From Bettongia penicillata ogilbyi (lineage: Eukaryota > Chordata > Mammalia > Diprotodontia > Potoroidae): a DNA stretch of 64,000 bases. A program made the translations under genes and the position numbers. The notes beneath the pieces are model-generated. The model was not told the DNA's origin. It ran no database searches and worked only from the letters and a program-made list of their open reading frames with translations. The DNA is taken from assembly GCA_023548195.1 (NCBI GenBank), contig JAJHZJ010000311.1, forward strand, positions 8,472,811-8,536,810. Reading direction: 5' to 3'. Every line of letters begins with the position of its first letter. The first letter of the stretch is position 1. Of this stretch, positions 55,861-64,000 are shown one piece after another.

Positions 55861-56842
55861 GTTTGCATCCTCCATCAGAATTGTAACCAAAACATCTGGC
55901 TTAGGTTCTCCAAAACCTTGATAAAAGCATATCTTGTCATGTTGCAATTAGCAAATCACCCATATTCCCCATACACACAATCCCCTCCCTCCATACAAAG
56001 TGTATACATCTTTGACTTTTTTTTTGATGGGTCCTGTGATTGAAATGGTTTGTGAAACTATGGAATTTCCTCTCCAAATGCAGATTGACACTTGATATGC
56101 AGTTTTAAGTTCTAGAGAGATTCCTGGGGCATTAAGACATTAAATGACCTGTCCAAGGAATTATAAAGATAGTACATGTCCAAGGCTAGACTTGAACGCT
56201 TGACCTCCTTACTCTGGAGTTAGTTCGCTGTTCATTGTGCAATACTTCCTCTTATTTATCAAATTTAATAGAATAAAATATATCCTCTTTACTTTGGGGA
56301 ACATTTTGATCCAAGAATAAATATAGCATTCTAACAGATAACTTCTTTCCATTGGGAAATTACCTCTAATGCAACTCAAAAATATTCACATCCAAAAGCA
56401 TGTATATAGAAAGGAGATAGAGCATACTTATCCCTTTCTGAAATTCTTCTGACATTTTGGATTCATGGTCTAGCTACAAAGATATATCCCACCCCAAGAT
56501 ACCTTAGGAAATATGATAGCCATCCTAAAGAGGGGATGTAACAGGCAAAGAAAGAAAAAAGGGGTTTCAATATTCTGCAGCTTCCCAGATAGTGTTTACC
56601 TAGAGATATGCATTCTTATTCTTTTCTCTCTTCCTTGTCTCTAACCTCCACCTGAGAGGTGAGGGAAGAAGATTGATTAGAAGTATGTTGTTTTTATTTC
56701 ACAATATATTTTGGAATTTTTCAAACTGGCTTGTAGGCAACCAGATTGGAAACACTGTGCCCCTCAGTCTAGGAAATCAGTGGAATCCTTAATAAGTCCT
56801 AGTTTTGTTTCACAAAGTCACTGCTAACAATATTCCTAAATT
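55861..56842. other. Unassigned sequence with an antisense MIR
   Basis: 56100-56255 is an antisense MIR ('AATGACCTGTCCAAGGAATT', 'AGGCTAGACTTGAACGCTTG', 'TCATTGTGCAATAC'). The rest is unrecognised. Confidence 0.5.
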
Positions 56843-57712
56843 CTTACCAAGAGTACCACATCACACCTACCAGACTGACATCACAAAATAGGAATATGAT
56901 AAATGTTGGAGGAGATGTGGGAGAGTTGGAACACTAATTCATTGTTGGTGGAGCTGTGAGCTGATCCAGTCATCCTGAAGAGCAATTTGAAACTATGCCC
57001 AAAGGCCTACAAAGATGTGTATACCCTTTGCCCCATCTATATGGCTTCTAGGACTGTATCCCAAATGGATCATAAAAATGGAAAAAGGCTACACGTGTAC
57101 AAAAATATTTATAGCAGCTTTTTTTTGTGGTGGCCAAGAATTGGAAATTGAGGGAATACCCATCAGTTTGGGAATGGCTGAACAAACTGTGGTGTATGAA
57201 TATAATGGAATACTATTGTGCTATAAGAAATGACAAACAGTTGGACTTCAGACAAACCTGGACTTATATGAACTGATATGGAGTGAAATGAGCAGAACCA
57301 GAAGAACATTATATACAGTAACAGCTACAGTGTGTGAGGATTGCTTCTGCTAGACTTAACCCTTCACAGCAATGCAAGAACCTAGAACATTTCCAAAGGA
57401 CTTTTGAGGCAAAATGCCATCCACATCCAGAGAAAGAACTATGGCACCGGAACACAGAACGAAGCACACTATTTTCTCTTGTACTATATTTTGTTTGGGT
57501 TTTTCTCATGGTTTCTCCCATATGTTTTAATTCTTCTATGCAACATGACTAATGTGAAAATGGGTTTAATAAGAATAAGTTTAATGTAGAAGCCATGTAA
57601 AATGCTGTCTCAGAGAGGGAGGGGAAGAGAGAGGGAGAGAATGTAAAACTTATGGAAGTGATTGTTGAAAACTGAAAACAAATAAATTAAATATAAAAAA
57701 ATACTTACCAAG
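56843..57712 (+). mobile_element. 5'-truncated L1 with target-site duplication
   Basis: L1 ORF2 C-terminus and 3' UTR, 56852-57703, flanked by CTTACCAAG at 56843-56851 and 57704-57712. It starts at the L1 'CCACATCACACCTACCAGAC' region. Frames show 'GYTCTKIFIAAFFCGGQELE' (57078-57137, equivalent of L1 'TRMFIAALFTIAKTWN') and 'VVYEYNGILLCYKK' (TMEYYAAIK-like). The 3' UTR has 'ATCCACATCCAGAGAAAGAA', 'ATGCAACATGACTAATGTGA', 'GGGAGGGGAAGAGAGAGGGA', and the end AACAAATAAATTAAATATAAAAAAA. A classic TPRT insertion, truncated at the 5' end. Confidence 0.93.
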
Positions 57713-59589
57713 GAATTAATTCTAGCTTAGGTTTTCATTCTAATCTAGAATATAAAATAAGACATCAACTATTTCACTTTCTGTTTCCATTTAGATATCA
57801 GTCTGCCCAAACTGGTGATGGCAGATCCATCTCACCATTAAAGCACAAGCACCTCCCATTACATCTTACAATAAGAATTTTCTCCATCTACAGAAAAAGG
57901 TGGTATATTGCTTTATTTATTTAGTGGAACACTTGATGGTCATAATTGTTTGGCATTCTGAAGCTGAGAATCAGTAGAATACTATCTAATTTAGAGTTAT
58001 TTGAACCACTGAAAGATCCTGAATAGCTACACCTGATGTAATGGGGAAAATTTCACCTTAGATAGAACTATTTGTCAATATCAAATCACAGTCACTTCCA
58101 GTATTGTAGCTGAATTGTAAGAACAAATGATATTTCTGTTCATTATTTTAGACCATAGTGTTCATTATCCTTTCTTTGATGAATTGGTTGGGGTTTAGGA
58201 GGGGTGATTTCAGGGACAGAGTGGTAGAGACAGGGGAAAAGAAAGTTATTGTAGCATATATTTAGAAATAAAATATGTGCTCACATTCAAGTTAGAATAT
58301 CATTTCATGGAAAAGATGAAGATAATTTTTAAAATATAAGAATCTTACCTTTTATTTTTCAAACAAATAAGACATTCATTAGTTCATTTTAAAGTCTTTG
58401 ATATCTTTACTGAAACATACTGTTCAAGAGCAAAGGATTCTTAAGGAGTAGTATAATATTATTTTTTAAAACCTAAGGAAAGAATTTTCTTTATTTGATA
58501 ATATTTTTAAGGAAGATCAAAGGATAGGCCTGGAGGCCTGACAGCATACCTTTAGAATATTCCTCTGTTAGAAATGATCATCATTTCCATTTAAATACAA
58601 TATTAGGACACTGCCTTTTTCATTTAAACATTTTTTTTGGGTAGAATGCATGCTGACATAGTTAAAATGGGAAAGAGAGTTGTAATAATGGCAGTGCTTC
58701 CTTTTATCATTCTCAAATAAGACACAATAAAGGAGTTTGGACAGAAAGCAGTTGAACTGTCTAAAGTTTTATTTTTTTCCCCAGAAACAGGGGCTCTGGA
58801 ACTCATGGAATATTCATGCATTTTATTCAATCAGTCATTTGACAAGTGGGTTTTTTTGATAACTTTCAACGTATAGTCTTCTATACCCATGGCAAAGAGA
58901 AATGTGACATTGTGCTTATAATTACTCAGGGGATATAAGGCATGTGTACACATAGCTATAACAGCAGGTGGAATGGAAAAGTGTGCTAACAAAAGTAATA
59001 TGGTTATTCAGAGGAGGTAGAAATCCCTTCCTTTATGGAAGTTGGCATTTTATCTAGATCATGAAATATAGGTAATAATTATACACGCAAAACTTGCTTA
59101 TGAAATGGACATTCTAAGGAGAAGAGATGTCATGAGCAGAAAGGTGAAAAAAATCATGGCGGACACATGAAGCAGCAGGGGTCTAATTGAGCTGATACTT
59201 CCAACAAGCCAAGGGGCATGGTAAGAGATGAAACTGGAAAACTAGGTTGGCAGTCAGATCATGGAATGAAATGAAAGGTGAAAAAATTTTGACTTAATCT
59301 AATAGATGATTTGACATCATTGAAGGATTTGGAGTAAAGGGGTAATGTGATCTAAACTAGCATTCTATAGAAATTGGAATGAAGTGGGGGAAGGCTAGAG
59401 GTGGGGAATCCAGTTAGGAAGGTGTTTTAAATAATTAGGCAAATAAAACCTAAGAGCATTGAGAATGGAGTAAAGTAATAGATATAGAGGACATTATAGA
59501 AGTTGAAATGAAAGAATCTAGTGATAGGACTTAAACGATATGTTACCCTTGCCATGTCTCTGAACTTCTCAGTGCTCTGGGCAATTTTT
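57713..59589. other. Unassigned sequence
   Basis: AT-rich. 59200-59540 is G/A-rich and faintly recalls antisense L2 ORF2 (compare 4480-4600), too weak to call. No gene. Confidence 0.45.
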
Positions 59590-59728
59590 TAAGACTATAA
59601 GTTGCACATGGATCATATGGAAATGTGTTTTGCATGATTTCATACAAATGATGGGTAGGATAAGGATTGGAGGGAAGTAGAAAAATTGGAATTCAATTTA
59701 AAAAATGCTAAATAAATAAAACCTACTT
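59590..59728 (+). mobile_element. L1 3' UTR fragment
   Basis: 'GGAAATGTGTTTTGCATGAT', 'GGAATTCAATTTAAAAAATG', end CTAAATAAATAAAACC. Confidence 0.65.
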
Positions 59729-59936
59729 ATAAAAAGGGGATAAGAAAGACTATGTGTTGGAGAGAAGGTGTCTACCTGCTTCGGTAGAGAAGGTTTCCTT
59801 ATCTGAGTGCCCTGTGTCAAAGAAATGGCAGTTCCAGCCCCGATCCCATCATGTAAAGGATTAGGAAGGTTAAGGAATCAAGAACCATGTTCAAAACAAT
59901 TTGGGAATACAGGTAAGAGGGTATAGAGATCTATCT

Positions 59937-60130
59937 TGCCCTACAAGAAAAGAGAGAAGATGGGGATAAGGGAAGGGAGGGGTGTGATAGAAGGGAGGGC
60001 GGATTAGTGGAGGGGGTAATTAGAATGCAAGGTGTTTTGGGGTGGGTGGAGGGAAGAGATGGGGAGAAAATATGGAACTCAAAATTTTGTGGAGACGAAT
60101 GTTGAAAACTAAAAATAAACATAAAAAACC
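59937..60130 (+). mobile_element. Half-L1 3' UTR fragment
   Basis: Close match to 9860-10040: 'CCCTACAAGAAAAGAGAGAA' against CCCTACAGGAGAAAAGAGAG, 'GGTGTTTTGGGGTGGGTGGA' against GGTGTATTGGGGTGGGGGGA, 'GGGGAGAAAATATGGAACTC', 'AATGTTGAAAACTAAAAATA', ending AAACATAAAAAACC. A 5'-truncated sibling of the nested element. Confidence 0.85.
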
Positions 60131-60834
60131 AGAAAACCAAATAAGCATAGTCAAAAAAATAATTTGGGATGGGTAATTGAAAGGTTGGTGGTAACACTGA
60201 AAGAAACAGGAAATTCAAGGAGATAAAAACTACAGAAAGATCTCAAAGGCAATTGAATTAATTGGGTAAATGATCATTGGCAATGTTTTAAAATAAAAGA
60301 TTTCCATAGGTAACATGGTAAAAATAGAAGCCCTAGTGAGTGAGAAGTAAAGTGAGAAGTGAGTGAGAGGTAAAGAACTGGATGTATCCAGTATGAACTT
60401 TCTTTTCAAATAGTTTGGTGGTGAAAAGAAGCAGAAAGAGAAAATAGTAAGAGTTTGACCAGTTAGTGGCTAAAGGAAGATTTTTTTAGGATAGAAAATA
60501 ACTAAATCTGTTCATAGAGAAAGGAAAGCTTCTAACAGCAAGGGACAGTTTGAAAGATGTTGGAGAGGTTGTAATTGTTGGAGCAGGATTCTGGAAGAGA
60601 TGGTAAAGGATAGGGACAAGGGCACAAATAGAGGAATTAACTCTTTAGGAGGGGCATTTCTGTTGAATAAACCCAAGGAAAGAGTAGGCTTGAATTGGAT
60701 GGGGTGAAAGATTGTCTTTTACAGCAATGAAAAAAGCAAGATGTTGATATTCAGGCTAGAAATAAAGCAGTAGTAGAGAAGAGAAAGTATGGAATTGATT
60801 CTCTAATGAAATGTGGCACTTTAGAGAGGCAATG
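60131..60834. other. Unassigned sequence
   Basis: G/A-rich AT-rich sequence. 60330-60370 has a local AGTGAGAAGTAAAGTGAGAAGTGAGTGAGAGGT duplication. No gene. Confidence 0.45.
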
Positions 60835-61030
60835 TTAGGTCGGGAATACAATACTGAATCTCAAGTCAGGAAGACCTGGGTTTGAATCCCACCATAACCA
60901 CATTAAAAAAATGTGACCCTTGAAAATTCACTTATCTTCTGTGTAGCTCAGTTTGCTCAGCTCTAAAGTGAGGGAAATTAACTTGATGACCTCCAAGGAC
61001 CATCTTCTTCTAACTCTAAATCTGTAATCA
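60835..61030 (+). mobile_element. MIR-type SINE
   Basis: 'CTGAATCTCAAGTCAGGAAG', 'ACCTGGGTTTGAATCCCACC', 'GCTCAGTTTGCTCAGCTCTA', 'GATGACCTCCAAGGACCATC', 'TCTAACTCTAAATCTG'. Confidence 0.82.
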
Positions 61031-63035
61031 TTTGATTACCTAGGGTTTCACTGGACTTCAGATTTTTATTTATCTCAGAATTTATTGTTGTGCTATATAA
61101 AAGGATAATTTCTAAATCAAAAATTAAAAGAGCTTTCCCAGTTTTGTTTGGATGCCAAGGGATGATGTAGATACTGGAAAGCAATTTAAGAAACATTGGT
61201 CTAAGGGTAAACAAGCAGAATGGCATTTAGAATGCAGACAGTTGCCAAATTTTTGCAGCCCCTTTGCCAAATGGTGTAGTCAACCAAGATCTGGCAAAAT
61301 GCCTCTGAGGAACATTTCTAAACTCCCTTAGGATCCAGCACAGCATTAGCTGAATCTCAACTGGACTTCTGTGAAGATCCAGAGACATTTTACCAGAAAC
61401 TGGGAAACAAAAGCCCACTAATGACAAACCCCATGATTTTTTGCCAGTCTCCCCGCCACAGACACCTCATATAAAACGTTTAAGAAATGGAACGCTCAAG
61501 TCTTCTAATTTTCTTTCTTTTTAAAAAGGAAATTATTCTTAGAGGATGTGCTGTCAGCCATGATATAAAACCAATATAGGAAGAGTGGACTGAGTGGAGA
61601 ATTGAGCTTCCCAATTCAGTCTTGATTATAACCCTGAAATCTATTCTTGCCGGGTCCCATGTGAACGAAGATGGTTTGGGCCTTTGTGTGGCTGAAGTCT
61701 AAATTAGTTTATGGATGATGTTCCTTTGCAATGTGTTCAATCTTCTGCTCCATTTTATCTTAATGAATACTTAACCCCTCTGAAGAGGTTACTGCCTGAG
61801 AGATAAAAGCTTCTACAGAGCCAAAGGAACAAAAAGAAAACGTCCTTGCTCTTGTCACCGTACATTTTTAGAACTGAACAGCTGATTTTTCTGATGAAAA
61901 AATCTGTAAGTTTTAATTGTGCTAGATGGAAAAAACCACTTGTTATTGAATTACAACTCATTTGTGATGGAGATGTGGTATTTAATATTAATGAAGCTTG
62001 TATTGTTGTTTTCCTATTGCTGTCCATAGAGGATTCAGTGGGAATGGTATGTTGAACCCCTAAATCGTGAATGTCCATTGGAATTGTCCTTTATAATTTT
62101 GGCGTTAGGTTTACATTGGAAATGCAAAAGAATAACTTGGTAATAGTCTTTTAAATTAAAATATTAATATGCAAAAGTGTATGGTACTTTATTATTACCC
62201 AGAATAAAATTAGCATCAGAGTTTAATAGGACATAGCTGAGTTAGAAGGCATAGAGGACCCAAACCTGAACTACACCGGAACCTCCCTCAGGGATGGACA
62301 AGGGCAGGAAACATGATTAGCTGCCATAGAAGTTTGAAACCTTGGGAGACAGGTTAAATGGCCAACTCTTCTAACATGCCCTGTATCTTAGTACTAACCT
62401 CCCAACCTGGATCTCTGTACCAGGAACCGGTTTTCCGCTTCATCTCAGCCACTGGGATTTTGGTGTGCTGAAGGTATCAGCTCAGCCTGGCCTTTTAGGT
62501 TACACATGATCGTCTCTCAGTTTGGAATCAGACCTCTTTAACCCTAGGAGAAAATTGCCTTTCTCCCACACCAGCTAAAAGACCTGTGAGGTTCTGTTGT
62601 CATCTGTTTTGCCTAATCGCTGGCACATGTCAGCCAGATATGGCACTTATAAAGTTACTTGTTAGCCAAAATTCTTTCATAGACAGTGAGAATGAAGTAT
62701 AGGATTACCTTCAGTCTTATGAACCACTCTGTTCCCAAATCTTGGGACTTTCTAAGAACTAAGCCTTAGAAGGAAAGAATAAGACCTGGCATCAGAAGCT
62801 TAAGTCAGTAGCTAAAATGGATTCTATCAGGACTTCTTTTCAAATTTTTCTGTGTAATGAAGGCCCCCATCTCCATCCCATTTCTTTCCCCTGAGTCAGT
62901 TCATCTGCTGGAAAGGAGAATGTGCCTCATAGCTATAAGAAAGCAAATGCGTACTATAGGTAGCAGAAAAAGGAAAATTACCTACACGCAGAATACATGA
63001 ATTTAGTAGTTTATGCCCTAGTTTTCAGTTTCCTT
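61031..63035. other. Single-copy-looking sequence, possible conserved non-coding element
   Basis: About 2 kb without transposon landmarks. 61640-62260 is the best candidate: intact-looking motif-dense sequence with two ATGCAAA boxes (62122-62128 and 62169-62175), AATATTAATATGCAAAAG, and ACAACTCATTTGTGATGG. A 107-codon minus frame (61755-62078) and a 69-codon plus frame (61846-62055) overlap each other there; neither is recognised. Regulatory role is inference. Confidence 0.33.
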
Positions 63036-63115
63036 CTCTATGTTTTCTTATCCCATTAGGAGCTCTTTGACAACAGGGACAGTATTTCGTTTTTGCTTGT
63101 ATTTTGGTGCAGTGG
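63036..63115 (+). mobile_element. L2 3'-end fragment
   Basis: 'CTTATCCCATTAGGAGCTCT', 'TTGACAACAGGGACAGTATT'. Confidence 0.65.
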
Positions 63116-63292
63116 AATCAGAAAGACCTGAGTTCAAATTTGACCCCAGGCATTTACTAGCTTGGTGATACTGAACAAACCATGTATCCATGTACCCATG
63201 GGGTTAATGATTATGCTTACTTCATAAGGTTGTTGGGAGGATTTAACATGCACAAATCACTATATAAACCTTAAAACCTTAATCAGGTTAGT
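63105..63292 (+). mobile_element. MIR SINE
   Basis: 'TTGGTGCAGTGGAATCAGAA', 'AGACCTGAGTTCAAATTTGA', 'GGCATTTACTAGCTTGGTGA', 'ATAAGGTTGTTGGGAGGATT'. Confidence 0.82.
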
Positions 63293-63339
63293 TTTGTTTT
63301 TAATAAAGACTGGTTGACCATTTTTATTGTTACTCACAA

Positions 63340-63582
63340 TATTGTCATTCAAATGTTTCATTTGAGTCCTACTCTTTGTAACTGTATTTGGGGTTTTCTT
63401 GGCAAAGATACTGGAGAGGTTTGCCATTTCCTCCTCCAGCTCATGTTAAGTGGTTAAGGGTTAAGTGAATTGCCCAAGGTCATGCAAATAGTAAATGTCT
63501 AAGGCCACATTTGCACTCATGAAGATAGGTCTTCCTAAGTCCAGGCTTGGCACTCTATCCACTGTGCTACCTAATTGCCCCA
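63340..63582 (-). mobile_element. Marsupial MIR-like SINE (antisense), first of a pair
   Basis: 'CTCTTTGTAACTGTATTTGG', 'GGTTTTCTTGGCAAAGATAC', 'TTGCCATTTCCTCCTCCAGC', 'GAATTGCCCAAGGTCATGCA', 'CTATCCACTGTGCTACCTAA'. Confidence 0.93.
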
Positions 63583-63595
63583 AGAAAACTATAAG

Positions 63596-63845
63596 CAACA
63601 GATTGCTGTGTTTCTCAATTGTGTCCAACTTTTTGTGACTACATTTGGGGCTTCCTTGGCAAAGATACTGAAGGGGTTTGTCATTTCCTTCTCCAGCTCA
63701 TTCTATAAGGAAAGAAACTGAGGCAAACAGGATTAAGTGACTTGCCCAGAGTAGTAGAGCTCGAGATGTCTGAGACGGGATTCGAATCCAGGAAGATGAA
63801 TCTTCCCAACATTCTATCCACTGTGCCACTTAGTAGTTGCCTGCC
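63596..63845 (-). mobile_element. Marsupial MIR-like SINE (antisense), second of a pair
   Basis: Same family and orientation as the previous copy: 'GTGTCCAACTTTTTGTGACT', 'GGGGCTTCCTTGGCAAAGAT', 'TTTCCTTCTCCAGCTCATTC', 'GAAACTGAGGCAAACAGGAT', 'CATTCTATCCACTGTGCCAC'. Confidence 0.93.
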
Positions 63846-64000
63846 ACATCAAAAATGTTTAAAAAATGCTTTTTCACTTGAGTTGATGCAACTTCACCAA
63901 AAGGCACAATGACATCCCAGTAAACATTTACTTGAATTTATTCCCCTATCATATGAAAGACTGCAAAGCCAAGAAGGGGAGGATTGGGCTTTGGCCCCAC
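63846..64000. other. Unassigned window end
   Basis: No feature recognised; may belong to an element that continues beyond the window. Confidence 0.4.

Noticed and set aside
1..64000. Endogenous retrovirus (LTRs, gag/pol/env)
   Set aside because: I looked for paired LTRs, a primer-binding site and retroviral RT or protease motifs and saw none. All RT relics are LINE type.

Overview
The window looks like non-genic or intronic DNA from a marsupial. It is AT-rich, has almost no CpG outside one retrotransposon promoter, and carries no recognisable host gene, rRNA, tRNA, CRISPR array or bacterial-type signal. The marsupial call rests on the repeats: dozens of CORE/MIR-type SINEs with the head GCAGCTAGGTGGTGCAGTGG and the tail 'AAAACCCCAAATGGGTCA...', SINEs with an RTE-type 3' end, marsupial-style L1 and half-L1 (HAL1-like) elements, abundant CR1/L2-clade LINE remnants and several hAT-like MITEs. 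I cannot decide the species. Family names come from remembered consensus sequences, not a database search.

The clearest structure is 3.7-12.6 kb, a three-level nest. An old CR1/L2-clade LINE lies on the minus strand (3' half 3.74-5.69 kb, 5' half with endonuclease relics 11.38-12.55 kb). It was split by a minus-strand L1 whose ORF2 relics run from 5.69 to 11.38 kb. That L1 was in turn interrupted by a younger plus-strand element (7077-10046) with a perfect 12-bp target-site duplication, a GC-rich 5' UTR with three ~72-bp tandem units, an L1 ORF1 frame broken only by two neighbouring stop codons, no ORF2, a long G-rich 3' UTR and a poly(A) tail. This is the layout of a HAL1-type half-LINE. A decayed RTE-clade LINE follows on the minus strand (13.2-14.2 kb), and its 3' end resembles the tails of SINEs elsewhere in the window.

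From 14.2 to 64 kb the window is mostly single-copy-looking sequence sprinkled with SINE, L2, L1 and MITE fragments and simple repeats. The largest simple repeat is a CTTT/CCTT tract at 48.2-48.6 kb, with 274 unbroken pyrimidines. Several non-repeat stretches (about 17.5-18.0, 32.6-33.5, 47.1-47.5 and 61.6-62.3 kb) have the texture of conserved non-coding elements. Two stretches (15.1-15.8 kb minus; 29.7-30.1 kb plus) have unexpectedly open frames that might be a pseudogene or an exon; neither was recognised.

Nothing indicates genes working together. The only functional interplay visible is between retrotransposon families: non-autonomous SINEs sharing 3' ends with RTE, and a half-L1 that would depend on ORF2 protein from full L1s. 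I found no convincing new biological system; the most informative items are the nested insertion history, the half-L1 element and the candidate conserved or coding stretches.
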